In this document: positions 1 to 9,475 of the stretch, piece by piece
Numbering within the stretch: position 1 is the stretch's first letter
Layout: each line of letters begins with the position of its first letter
NCBI RefSeq assembly: GCF_905475465.1
Contig: NC_062249.1
Location: 2,740,501-2,804,500, forward strand
Length of the DNA stretch: 64,000 nt
Origin: Pieris napi
Taxonomy: Eukaryota > Arthropoda > Insecta > Lepidoptera > Pieridae
Direction of reading: 5' to 3'
Program-made: the position numbers and the translations under genes
Notes under the pieces: generated by a model
What the model was told of the DNA's origin: nothing
What the model saw: the letters and a program-made list of their open reading frames with translations, nothing else
Databases searched by the model: none

Positions 1-1214
1 CATTGTTTAACAGATAGAAAGCAGTATTTGTACCTGAGTCTACATCTTAACGGTAGATTGACAAAACATTCAAAATGTATTTGAATACAGAAACCTACTT
101 ATGCAAGAACTGTTATAAAAGAAAAAATCTTTATTTAAAATTAATATTTAACCCATAATTATGTGTCCAAATGGGGCAAGAAGCATGATAATAGGTATTC
201 TATTGTTTGTTTGGGTTAGGCACTTTAGTTTAGCTATAGACAATATTGCCTTTGACCATGTCAACTTTTTTGCCGCGCAGTAAGTTTGTTTTTAATGGTA
301 AATGGCTATTCATTGTGGAGAGTTTGGTTCTTGTGCAGTTGGGCTTCTGAGTGTATATCTTATACACTTATATAAAATATATTCGTTTTATTAACATGTA
401 TGAGTTGAAGGTTATAAATTATGTATAAGCAATATATATATTAAAAGTGCTGCATAGAGATAAGAACATGAAAACTGTACGACAAAATACTACTTAAGTA
501 ATTTATTTGCAATCTTAACCTACATAATAATAATAGCTTTGCAATTATAGGAAGGAATTTTACGCTAGGAAACACTATACTATAATTGATTGATCAGTTG
601 TCGAAAATGAAGGTCATTAAACCTGTTGTTATATAACTACGTTACTACGTCTCATCTTCAATTCAACCGCAAAATATTATCAACATTCTTTTATATAAAA
701 TGTATGCGGATACTGATAACATGAATGCAGTGTCTTTCATTTAATTCCTTTTATAATATATATTTGAAGAATTTTTATTGGTTAGATTAATTTTTATGAT
801 AAGGTAATGCATACTAAGTATTTTTTAATCTTTATTTTTTTTAATTTAAAATAGCGCCATCTTTGAATTTGTATTGATACTGCAATAAATGTCTGTAACT
901 CTAAATTACAGTATCTGCGAAACATGTGTCGAGATGTCGCTAGTTGTTACATTAAATTTATTGGAGTACTGTCAGAACTTATTTACTTATTATTATTTAA
1001 AAAGTAGTAGAATGCCCGTTAGAGTGGGGCCTTATTTCCAGCGGCCACAATCAAACACAAAATCATGAAAAATCGATAAAAAATCCACAGATGTATTTAA
1101 TTAATTTATTTATTTATTCAAGCAGACGGCATAAGTCCATATGGATATTATTGTTTTAGTTACGATATTGCCCTAAATATTATATTATTAGGTTAGCTTT
1201 AAAGTAAATTAAAT
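1..1214. other. AT-rich stretch, no gene recognised
   Basis: No convincing coding region, RNA or repeat was found. A short open stretch at 229-279 lies between a possible acceptor (ag at 227-228) and a GTAAGT donor at 280-285. It cannot be joined in frame to the candidate last exon at 2753, so it is not called. Confidence 0.5.
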
Positions 1215-1357
1215 CATTTAAAGAAAAACGCTTTTTACCGGATTAAAGTTATGTATTATTATAAATTTACAACTATTTGACATAATTTTAAATTTATCCG
1301 ACGTTTCGCGTGCTTTACAGCGTGCGTGGTCACGGTGACTGTGTTTTTCTTTAAATG
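1215..1357. mobile_element. Small MITE-like element with 15-bp terminal inverted repeats
   Basis: The ends CATTTAAAGAAAAAC (1215-1229) and GTTTTTCTTTAAATG (1343-1357) are exact inverted repeats. The inside holds the common lepidopteran segment with gacgtttcgcgtgctttac and a GC-richer block ending cacggtgac. No target duplication was resolved. Its internal part (1247-1291) recurs at the right edge of the window (63956-64000) with two mismatches in 45 bases. The superfamily is unassigned. Confidence 0.6.
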
Positions 1358-2040
1358 TGTAATAAGGGTTATGTTAATCAAAGACAATACTAAATTAAAT
1401 CATTGCAAAACCCTTGCAGATTTAGCTCGAATATTCATGAATAGTAGTAAAAAATATCTAAATTGTATAGGCCATGACAACACATAATAGTTAAATCTTA
1501 CAACATTATTTTAATCTATATATAAGGACCCCCTGTAGTAAAATCTGTTATAGTTCCCACATTCATATCCCTATAATCCATCAGCATACACGGATAAATA
1601 GATTGTCCCTTACATTATTAACTGCACTTGTTCGTTACTCCCTCGGGGGAACATGTGTGCAAGTTTTATTTTATAATGCTCAATTGTACTTTTTATTCAT
1701 AGATGGGTTTTTACAATATTTGTGTTTAAATTGTTTGATATGTCGAATGAAGAGGATATAAGATATCGACCAAAGTAGAGGACATTATTAAGAAAATAAG
1801 GTTAACGAAATGACGCTAGACCGGGCACTTCACGAGAGGTAGGAGGTTGAAACTGACAAAAAATATTACAGAATCGCTGGTAGAAATAGGACGCGATTAT
1901 AAATACTTGTAAGGGAACAAGTGGGGGAATTATAAGAGATTTTTTTTCTTTGTAATCAAAAACAGGTATTCTGGGTTATATACTTAAATGGAAATGAATT
2001 CTACATAGAATTCATTCATTCTACGTAAGCAGCAGTGAGC
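1358..2040. other. No gene recognised
   Basis: AT-rich DNA with no recognised gene or repeat. A slightly GC-richer patch at about 1810-1860 shows no sustained reading frame. Confidence 0.5.
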
Positions 2041-2283
2041 ACTGAGCAGTGTTGGCCTAGTGGATTCTGCGTGCGACTTTCCCCCCCTGAGGTCGTAGGT
2101 TTGATCCCCGGCTGTGAACCAATGAGCTTTCTTTATATGCATTTAACATTCGCTGGAGCGGTGAAGGAAAACAAAAGGGAACCGGCTTGCCTTAGACCCA
2201 AAAAGTCGACGACGCATGTCAGCCACAGGAGGCTGTTCACCAACTCACCTATTAGATTTACACGTGATCATGAAATGGTTACT
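2041..2283 (+). mobile_element. tRNA-derived SINE (family A)
   Basis: The tRNA-like head carries an A box (ttggcctagtgg) and a B box (ggtttgatccccgg). It is followed by the family body (ggtgaaggaaaac, then gacccaaaaagtcgac) and the family 3' segment (gatcatgaaa). At least 18 more whole or partial copies lie in this window. Such elements are transcribed by RNA polymerase III and copied by a LINE; they encode no protein. This copy is somewhat mutated in the head. Confidence 0.85.
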
Positions 2284-2305
2284 ACAATTTTTTTTACATA
2301 AACAG

Positions 2306-2480
2306 CCCTGCGATTCTGTAACTCACTTTTCGCACTCACACAGCGGTTTTCGCAGCGGCATTCTGAAAAGGTGGGAGCTTGTAGTTTATTGTTTATTAGA
2401 ATGCCAAATCATAAAATGACTGCTTCACGACTGATTTGAGTTGTGTGTGAGTTCGAAAAGTGAGTTACAGAATCGCAAGG
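2306..2480. mobile_element. Hairpin MITE, PIF/Harbinger-like (CWG target site), short copy
   Basis: The ends CCCTGCGATTCTGTAACTC and GAGTTACAGAATCGCAAGG are inverted repeats, and CAG flanks both sides (2303-2305 and 2481-2483). It is the same family as the perfect hairpin at 11992-12232, but part of the left arm is missing. The CAG here and CTG there fit a CWG target duplication, which is known for some PIF/Harbinger elements. The class assignment is inferred from that. Confidence 0.7.
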
Positions 2481-2752
2481 CAGTACAAAACAGAAATAAA
2501 TTCTATTCGAAGTAGAGCACAGTATTTTATGTAAAAAGTTAACCTTTGCCCCAGTGTAGAATTTCTGTAGAAATGTAGGTAATCTTGAGAGGCTCCTGAA
2601 ACTTTGAGACGCTCCACTGAAATGATGAACTTTAGCAAAGATGAAATTTTAACTTTTACCTAACATTTACATATAAATTATATGTAATCTTATCTGCCTT
2701 AACTTTCTACTAATGTTCATCCTTTAGTGTATGTTATAATGGATTTCTTTAG

Positions 2753-2826
2753 GAAAAAGCATTGAAGATATTTTTCACCTCACAAAAGAAGATGTGAGAA
2801 ACTATTTGAAGAGGCGTGAAGACTGA
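2753..2826 (+). CDS. Candidate last exon of an unidentified host gene (partial)
   Basis: After a plausible acceptor (atttctttag, AG at 2751-2752), one frame reads KSIEDIFHLTKEDVR, continues with KRRED and stops at TGA 2824-2826. The peptide is charged and helix-like, unlike random AT-rich translation. Roughly 230 bases of AT-rich DNA follow, with AATAAATAA near 3047 that could serve as a poly(A) signal. I do not recognise the protein, and no upstream exon could be joined in frame within the window; earlier exons may lie before base 1. A chance open frame of this length is quite possible. Confidence 0.35.
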
Positions 2827-3395
2827 TTTTGTTTAAGCAGTAATTTGAAATACTAAGTATTATTTGTTGTTTCAAATATTAAATTTCAGTTTTCTTTAGT
2901 TGTTTTTATATATTTTCGTCTATTACTGTACTTACTTGTTTTCTGTTTCGTATACATTGTTTATCAATGTAATCTGTTTTGGCTTTCTGTATTGTCTAAG
3001 TGTTTTGTTTAATAATATGTTTGTTAGCTGTAAGATTAGTTATAATTAAATAAATAAGAATTCTGCCATATCTAAGTCACTACGTTGAATACTTTCGAAA
3101 CTAGTATTACATAAATTTTATTAATTCATTGATTTATATATTCCCAAACCATGTACATAAGTCAAAATCCAATACATTTTTGACTTACAGGACTTAGCAG
3201 TTAGCGCTAATATGGAGAATATTATTCAAAAATAATAAAATAAAAAGCCTTTTGTTTCTTACAGCTTATAAAACAAGAAGTTAGTAATCTAACTAAGAAT
3301 TCTGTAATCTGTAATGATTAGGTTAGTTTAGTAATTAAGTTTGTGTCCTAAATTTATTTGTGTTAGTTTTTCCTTAACCCGATACTATTAAACTA
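2827..3395. other. Possible 3' UTR, then AT-rich DNA
   Basis: If 2753-2826 is a real last exon, its 3' UTR would run to about 3065, with AATAAATAA near 3047 as the poly(A) signal. No other feature was found up to the MITE at 3396. Confidence 0.35.
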
Positions 3396-3573
3396 CAGTC
3401 AAAATCTGTTATAACGACATCGAAGGGACTACTCATATTTGGTCTTAAAAACCGATAGTCGTAACAGCCGATGACGTTGTTATTAAGTACCTACCTAATA
3501 CAATAGAATTCAGCCGGGACCTTTGATTTTGGTAGAACCGATATGTTGTTCTAAACGATATCGTTTTTGACTG
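3396..3573. mobile_element. pogo/Tc1-mariner-like MITE
   Basis: The element starts CAGTCAAAATC and ends GATATCGTTTTTGACTG, so the CAGTCAAAA ends are inverted. TA flanks both sides (3394-3395 and 3574-3575), as expected for Tc1/mariner/pogo insertion. The left subterminal text (gttataacgacatcgaaggg) resembles pogo/Tigger-type ends. A reading frame on the minus strand runs partly through it but is not convincing. A second, partial end lies at 39583-39645. Confidence 0.7.
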
Positions 3574-4045
3574 TATTATTCTTCGTTCAGTAAGAACTCG
3601 TCTGTAGATGAAGGCCTCCAGAATATTCTCCTTAGCTTTGACAATAATAACATCACTGTCATTGAAAAGGTTATATTTTAATAAATCGTTATGAATTGGT
3701 TCGTATTGTGTCTTAGAAACAAAAAGACCCCGAAAAGTATGGAAGTCGTAACAAACACACGTTTTCAGCATTTTAACGAGCAATATTCGCCAACCAGATT
3801 CAATTTCCTCCGAATATATTTATGATTTTATTGGAGTATATTTTGTTCGGTAGCTTTATTTTATACTAGCTGTTTTTCACGCGACTTTGCATCTCAGGAT
3901 CTTTGTCATTACAGCGATGCATCAATCAAATTTCTAGTCTTTTCTTTTACTGTACCCTTCATCATCATCTTCATGTTTATGCTTTAGGTGTTCATCTACA
4001 TACAGAATAATGGGAAGCACTGATTAGATTTGACCTGTTCTCTAC
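3574..4045. other. No gene recognised
   Basis: AT-rich DNA. A minus-strand open frame covers 3445-3783, but half of it is MITE sequence, so it is probably chance. Confidence 0.4.
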
Positions 4046-4253
4046 TAAACTCAAACTCAAACTCAAAATATCTTTATTCAAGTGGGTAACCAAGTACACT
4101 TTTGAATCGTCAAGTTAAATTAATCGTAAATTTACATTTACTACCAGTTCGCAAGTCAAGGGCGTAGAGCGGGTAAGAAGAACTGGCAAGAAACTTTCCG
4201 CCACTCTTTTTAATCGCCAAGTATTGTCATAGAAATTGTTTGAAGTGGAGCAA
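4046..4253 (-). repeat. LINE-type 3' end, family B
   Basis: Read on the minus strand it ends in repeated gagttt units (seen here as aaactcaaactcaaactc). It contains the signature actaccagttcgcaagtcaa and ccgccactctttttaatcgcc. Six other copies are at 20294, 25526, 56196, 59196, 62612 and 63466. The short-repeat 3' tail suggests a non-LTR retrotransposon 3' UTR; the parent element was not identified. Confidence 0.75.
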
Positions 4254-4440
4254 CTACTAGCCTTCCACTTGACCGTATTCAACGAAGAGCGATTCGAATC
4301 GTTGACGACCAGTCATTTTCCGAGCGGCTTAATTCCTAGGCATTGCGTAGAGATCTGGGGTGCCTCTGCATCTTCTACCCCATTAACCATTCATTGTTCA
4401 GAGAAGTTATTCGGATTAATACCCGCTTGCTCTCACAGCT
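4254..4440 (+). pseudogene. CR1/Jockey-like LINE ORF2 fragment
   Basis: From 4268, one frame reads LDRIQRRAIRIVDDQSFSER, and after a stop continues ALRRDLGCLCIFY. A frame change near 4400 gives SEKLFGLIPACSH. These peptides match the C-terminal part of lepidopteran CR1/Jockey-like reverse transcriptases and of the copy at 6311-7710. It is a broken remnant with at least one stop and one frameshift. Confidence 0.75.
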
Positions 4441-4645
4441 ATTTTTTTAAATACGTTGTTTCGTGACTGAGACATCATGGAACATTACGATCTAGCCTAA
4501 CGGAAAAATAAATATCGTTGTTTTCTATTGGTACTTTTTTGTGTTAAGAGTTGTCTTCCTTTTCTTTTAAGTTACCTGCTATTGTACTATTAATAAAACT
4601 AAGTATTTAGTAATAATATTGCGGCATATTAATATATTCTTAGAG

Positions 4646-4861
4646 AAGTGTTGGCGTAGTGGCTTCAGGAAGTATTTCCTTTAGCGTGCGACTCTCATCC
4701 CTGAGATTTTAGGTTTGAACCCGGCTGTGCACCAATAACTATCTATCTACGCATTTAACAAGAGAACATGCATGACCTAGGCACTGATCACCTATTAAAA
4801 CAAACAAATGATTACGAAACAGATACAGATATTCAAGGCCAAAGGTTGTAGTGCCACTTGT
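4646..4861 (+). mobile_element. SINE family A, diverged copy with insertion between A and B boxes
   Basis: The head has ttggcgtagtggcttcag, then 16 extra bases (about 4669-4684), then cgtgcgactctcatccctga and a B box ggtttgaacccgg. The 3' part ends ccaaaggttgtagtgccact. The insertion spreads the internal promoter boxes apart, and the middle of the body is deleted. Confidence 0.75.
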
Positions 4862-5142
4862 AAATATTTTATAAAAACGAAATTTTAGGTGATCATGCAT
4901 ACATTGACAATACCAAAGTTCGTATATCTGTGTGGAGAATCGTATCAAGTGTCTGCTTACTCTGTTACGAAACAGACATATTATAATAACACAAAAACAA
5001 ACAGACCAAAATCACAATTTGTTTTTATAGTATTTCGTTTTCCTTTATATTGTCTTATTTTATTTCTCGCTCATAAGAATAATTTTTTTTTCTTATTGCT
5101 TTTATTTTTCTAAAAGAATGGAAAAGCTTTCTTTAATAATAT

Positions 5143-5514
5143 ACTAGCAGACCGGCCAAGCGTTGCTGTGGCCAAGGTTTTTGTTATATTACATAGTAGC
5201 AAACTATTCAAGGGAAACGGTAGGAGAACACCAGTCATGGGGACCACCATGCTTTTTTGGTGGTTATGCCATTAAATTGTAGCTTATGTGAAGCGTTGGT
5301 ACTTTCAACACAGCGCCATCTGTTAGAATTGTGACTATCAAATAATAAACAAATATTTTGCAATAAAATAATATTGCAGGTATAAATTGAGATCCTATCT
5401 TTTAAGTTGGATCAAACTACACACGGTGTGCAAATTTGATTGAAATCGGTTAAGTAGTTTAGGAGTCCATAGGGGACAAACAACGTGACACGAAATTTAT
5501 ATATATTAAGATAT
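5143..5514 (+). repeat. Dispersed repeat, ctagcagaccggcc type
   Basis: It starts ctagcagaccggccaagcg and ends in a gacacgaaatttatatatat-like AT tract. The end structure resembles the family D repeats (8040, 10523, 36853), but the inside differs. It is non-coding. The class is uncertain; a non-autonomous DNA element is likely. Confidence 0.5.
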
Positions 5515-5516
5515 AG

Positions 5517-5578
5517 AAGTGGCGCTACAACCTTTTGGCCTTAGATTTCTGTATCTGTTTCGTAATCATTTGTTTGTT
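5517..5578 (-). mobile_element. SINE family A, 3' end only
   Basis: The segment agtggcgctacaacctttt followed by tctgtatctgtttcgtaatc is the reverse of the family A 3' end. It forms an inverted pair with the 3' end of the copy at 4646-4861. Confidence 0.7.
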
Positions 5579-5604
5579 CTCTGTGCATCAGAGGGAAAGC
5601 TGGC

Positions 5605-5683
5605 AGGAGGCTCACCTGCTGTTAAGTGGTGCCCATAGCCACTCACACACACACACATTGCCAGAGGGCTCGTCCGTTTCCAA
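5605..5683 (-). repeat. CR1/Jockey-like LINE 3' tail with CA microsatellite
   Basis: The signature caggaggctcacctg and gccagagggctcg matches the common LINE 3' UTR of this window. It is interrupted by a short (CA)n tract at about 5643-5656. Confidence 0.65.
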
Positions 5684-6009
5684 AAGTGATTTGAAAGAAA
5701 ACGAAGATTATAATAAATTAATTTTATTAAATGATTCGCCAAATATACAGAAATAATTACGTAAGATTTCAATTAATTTAATCGAATAAGAAGAACATTA
5801 ATAATAAATTTATTTTAATCTATCATCAAAAAAATGTTCAAATCATATCAAATTTCGCTGAATTGACATTTCGAAGGTCCAAAGTCCACATTAGAAATTG
5901 AAAAATAATTTCTATATTCATCTTTCCAACATTTCCTTAAAAACAAAGATGAAATTGGTTGATACTCTGGTATTACCGACTCCTTTATAGGGCTGAATCA
6001 TCTACCAAC
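5684..6009. other. No gene recognised
   Basis: AT-rich DNA with no recognised feature. Confidence 0.5.
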
Positions 6010-6310
6010 ATCTGAATGTCGAAAAATAGATGCTCTGGAAATGGGTTGGGGATACAAAGGATTCCCTGGACAGCTAAGGAACCACGTGTCCATACTAAGA
6101 CGAAAAAATCGTCTTTCGACAATTTGTTACCAATGCAGTTTTTTTTGACATGTATCACGCAGAGATTCCGAAAGTTTAAAAACCCTATCGAGACTGGCAA
6201 AGTTGACAGCGTCAGACCTCGATTCCAATCCCCTACTTGCTGGACCGATCGATTAAGGTCCTTTCAGGTCTTAACCAGGCCGAAGACAGGGTGGAGGAAG
6301 TGCGGTGTCA
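6010..6310 (+). pseudogene. RTE-like LINE C-terminal remnant
   Basis: Pieces in different frames read SECRKIDALEM, RIPWTAKE, RLSTICYQ, GKVDSVRPR and LNQAEDRVEEVRC. Their order matches the end of RTE-type reverse transcriptase proteins, with a GKVDGSRPRGRSP-like and an AEDR-W-like motif. Several frameshifts and a stop break it. It abuts the poly(T) start of the minus-strand LINE at 6311, so the two retrotransposons meet tail to tail, as at 14790-15385. Confidence 0.6.
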
Positions 6311-7710
6311 CTTTTTTTTTTTATATAATAGGGGGGCAAACGAGCTTGCGGGACGACCAAAAAGGGCAGTCTACGCAGCCCATAGACACCCATTTTTAGT
6401 GGGTGCATTGCCGGCCTTTGAGGGAGGAGTAGGCTCGCTTTTTAAACATTTGGAGGTCGTATCTCTGAGGGAAGACCCCCCCCGGGAGCCGATTCCACAG
6501 TTCGCTAGTTCGCAAAAGAAAATGATTTGTGTAGCGGACCGTGGAAGACCTCCAACCATCAAGATGATGCTGGTGAAATTTAGAGGTCGTTCGGCTCGTA
6601 CGGTGTTGAAAAGAGGCAGGAGGGATCAACCCAAACAATTCTTCCGCACACTCTCCGTGATAAACTTTGTAAAAAACGCAAAGAGACGCAATGTCTCTGC
6701 GTAGCGATAGAGAATCAAGCCGATCAGTAAGACATTGGAGATTGACAATTCGACAAGCCCTTCGCTGAATTTGGTCAAAAGGAAGAAGCTGGTATTTGGG
6801 AGCACCGGCCCAGAGATGCGAGCAGTATTCCATATGAGGTCGTACTTGAGCTTTGTAGAGCTGCATACGTTGCACCTCAGTGAAATACTGCTTAGCCCTA
6901 CCCAAAACACCCAGCTTTTTGGAAGCCAGTTTGGCTTTTTCTTCCAGATGACTGCGAAATTGGACTTCTTTCGAAATGCCAACCCCAAGGATACTGAGGC
7001 TGTGTGACGAACTAAGGAGAGCGCCTTCAAATTGAGGAGACACGACAAAAGGATCTTTCTTGGCAGAAAACGAACAAACCTGAGTCTTTGTAGGATTAAA
7101 CTTAACAAGGTTGTTACTACCACACAGAAACCTCCAGAATCGACTCAATTTCGAGAACAAGTATGTTACGGCTCTCATCGACTTCAGATCGAGACATGTT
7201 CGGATGGTCGGAATATAATGTGTCGATGGTGCTGTCGTCTGCATAGCAATGGATGTTGTCGATATTCAACAGGTCATTGATATGCAGAACGAACAGGGTC
7301 GGCGAAAGGACACAACATTGCGGAACACCTGCATTGATGGGTCTAGGATTGGAGCACGCTCCGTCAACTAGGACTTTAATGCTACGTCCTACAAGAAAAT
7401 TTGCCAGCCATCGGCATAAGCCATCGGGCAAACCGTATGACGGTAGTTTCGAAAGAAGCGCCCTATGCCAAACCCTATCAAAGGCCTTAGCTATATCCAA
7501 GCTAGCGGCCAATGCCTCTCCCTTACTTTCCACAACTTCGGCCCATCTATGAGTTAGATAGGCAAGAAGATCACCAGCCGAGCGGCCACGGCGAAAGCCA
7601 TACTGACGATCACTAATTAGCTGGTGCTCCTCCAGATATCGCAAGAGCTGCCTATTGATGAAAGACTCCATTACCTTTGAAAATAAAGATAGAGACTGTG
7701 TCATTAACAC
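6311..7710 (-). pseudogene. 5'-truncated CR1/Jockey-like LINE reverse transcriptase, degenerate
   Basis: On the minus strand, 7710-7117 encodes reverse transcriptase blocks in order: SKVMESFINRQLLRYLEEHQ, QYGFRRGRSAGDLL, SLDIAKAFDRVWH, INAGVPQCC-LSPTLF and the catalytic CYADDST. A frameshift near 7125 moves the rest to the frame of 7244-6396: NNLVKFNPTKTQVC, KLGVLGRAKQYF, YCSHLWAGAPKYQLLPFDQI and SELWNRLPGGVFPQRYD. The usual QGS after GVP is changed to QCC. The 3' UTR ends in a poly(A) tract (poly(T) at about 6308-6320, + strand). Everything upstream of the SKVMES block, including the endonuclease, is missing, as in a 5'-truncated insertion. It cannot make a working enzyme. Confidence 0.88.
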
Positions 7711-8039
7711 GACATTCAGAAATGAAGAGAGATATACTTACAACACATAATTCGCTGTATTATTTCATTGTATTACACGGTTAACGGACCTATTATATTG
7801 TCCGTTGAGTGATCTGACAAAAGTTCTATTATTTGTTAGTGCCTATTAGTAGTTACTTTTAGTTAGTTAAATTTTCGTATTTTTTATTATGTAATTTGGT
7901 TATTCCTTATTAATTTTTTTTTTGTATCGTGTATATTTTTTTTTTCTTACGTTGTGCATTATTGTCGATCTTGGGTCACCTGTCAGGATTGTTTTTAATT
8001 GAAATTTTGAGTGTATAACGTTTAGGTCTGCGAATGCGG
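7711..8039. other. No gene recognised
   Basis: AT-rich DNA with T-runs near 7915-7945. No recognised feature. Confidence 0.45.
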
Positions 8040-8256
8040 ACATCTATTTTTCATTCACCTTTATGTTAAGGGTGGTACACCCCAAAAATTTTTATGATAC
8101 AGCATACAAAAATACATACAACGCTTCATTTTCACCCCTCTACGATCAAGTTCTATTTTTTATTATAGTAGATGGTTATTTTTATTGAGCTAGAAAATGT
8201 GACCTTGAAATAATATACATGGCAAAATAACGTTTGACGGGTCAGCTAGTAAATAA
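8040..8256 (-). repeat. Dispersed repeat family D
   Basis: The reverse of gctgacccgtcaaacg followed by ttttgccatgtatattattt lies at the right edge. The left part carries gggtggtacaccccaaaaat. Related copies are at 10523-10853 and 36853-37167. It is non-coding. Confidence 0.65.
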
Positions 8257-8280
8257 ATAAAATAATATTATTATAATAAT

Positions 8281-8500
8281 ATTCCCTTTGGAGTAGATAC
8301 TCTTGAACCCTGGGGTTCAAGTGCACAGACGCTATTTAAAAGTTTAAGTTCACACCTGGTCGATATTACCGGTGACCCCAGAGCTTTCTTCACTCAACGA
8401 ATAAGTATTGCAATACAGCTAGAAAATGCTGCCAGTGTTAAAGGTGCATTGCCACAGGGACCAAACTTTTTAAAATTGTTTTAATTTTCGAATAAATAAA
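8281..8500 (+). repeat. LINE C-terminal codons plus 3' UTR, family C
   Basis: The segment starts ttccctttggagtagatact. It contains decayed codons that in better copies read GDPRAGAFLAQR and SIAIQRGNAAS, then accaaactttttaaaattg and an AT-rich tail. At least ten pieces of this family lie in the window; the best-preserved copy is at 36302. I take it as the 3' end of a non-LTR retrotransposon whose clade I cannot name. Confidence 0.7.
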
Positions 8501-8861
8501 AAAAAAATTACTGGCCAGTAAGAAATGATTGAACTTTTTATATATTAATGACGTGAAAGAAGGTTTTGTGAGAGAATTCTCGCCATATCATTCGGGTGTG
8601 TGCTAGAGTTTTCGGGTGGTCCCTTGGCGCGCGTTTCGGCCCCGTGGCCGTGAAAAACTTAAAATATTTACATTACCTGCGTTCAGAGAAAATTGCGTAC
8701 AGTTATTTTGGCTCAATGGCCTCGCCGTTTTGTGGTTATGTAAGATTCTATTACGAGATAATTAAATATTGAATGAGTCTCAATGTATAGAAATACATTT
8801 ATTTATTCTCGTTCATCCATTCAAAATACACCATCAAATAATTTCTTTCGTTTCATTGTCA
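8501..8861. other. No gene recognised; short GC-richer patch
   Basis: A GC-richer segment at about 8580-8655 (ttggcgcgcgtttcggcccc) stands out in the AT-rich surroundings but has no sustained reading frame. Confidence 0.4.
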
Positions 8862-8910
8862 GTACGACTTCCCTTTATCTATATCTATTCTATATTTCTA
8901 TTTTCTATCT

Positions 8911-8941
<31 letters not shown>

Positions 8942-8943
8942 AA
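8862..8943. repeat. (TATC)n/(TA)n microsatellite
   Basis: Imperfect ctatat/tatc units run into a (TA)n tract, directly before the Helitron-related element. Confidence 0.8.
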
Positions 8944-9475
8944 AGAAAGTCGTGTTTGTTACAACACTTATAACTCGAGATCGGCTGGACCGATGTTAGT
9001 TATGTCTTTTTTGATGGATTTTTCCCCACTCCGAATAGCAGAATAAGTAATAAAATATCGGATAAGTTATCGAATAACAATAAATTAATTAATTAATTTT
9101 ACGAATGCACATGGCATGTGGTGACATTTGTTGACAAAACTACGCATCATTTTATGTCGAATTCGTGTCACTTCAAGAATTTCGGAACTTGAGGTAAATG
9201 AGGAGATGCATAACCAGGCTTTGATCTTGATCGAAAACATGTGTTACCTCATCAAAAAATGTTGTAAAGCAGAAAGTGCTTTAACATGCAGTATCGCAAT
9301 ATTGGCGATAGAGAGAAGAGGCTGCCATTCTTCTTTTGCAATGGCAAGCAATAAAACATTTCTCTATTTGCAAAAAAAGTTATCACCTTAATGAAATCCT
9401 AAAATAATTTTAACTAAAGTAACAACGATATTATTATTAAGGCGGAACGAAGTTAGCCGGGTCAGCTAGTTTTAA
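8944..9475 (+). mobile_element. Helitron-related non-autonomous element
   Basis: It begins aagaaagtcgtgtttgttac after a TA tract and ends gccgggtcagctagtt, ends that are common in lepidopteran repeats. The inside holds a scrap of Helitron helicase coding sequence (9119-9255). Exact termini and the defining 3' hairpin were not verified. Confidence 0.5.
9119..9255 (+). pseudogene. Helitron helicase fragment
   Basis: The frame starting near 9128 reads ELEVNEEMHNQALILIENMC. From memory this matches the stretch just before the Pif1-type helicase core of insect Helitron Rep-helicase proteins. The frame stays open to 9391, but the part after about 9255 is not recognisable as helicase. Rep nuclease and helicase motifs are absent, so it is a non-functional scrap. 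Confidence 0.55.

Noticed and set aside
229..279. Possible internal exon (LAIDNIAFDHVNFFAA) with GTAAGT donor
   Set aside because: Short, weak acceptor, and its phase does not join to the candidate last exon at 2753.
3445..3783. 112-codon minus-strand frame
   Set aside because: About a third of it lies in a pogo-like MITE; no domain and no splice or promoter signals.
7117..7710. Functional reverse transcriptase gene
   Set aside because: It starts mid-domain, the QGS block is altered to QCC, and a frameshift near 7125 breaks the protein.
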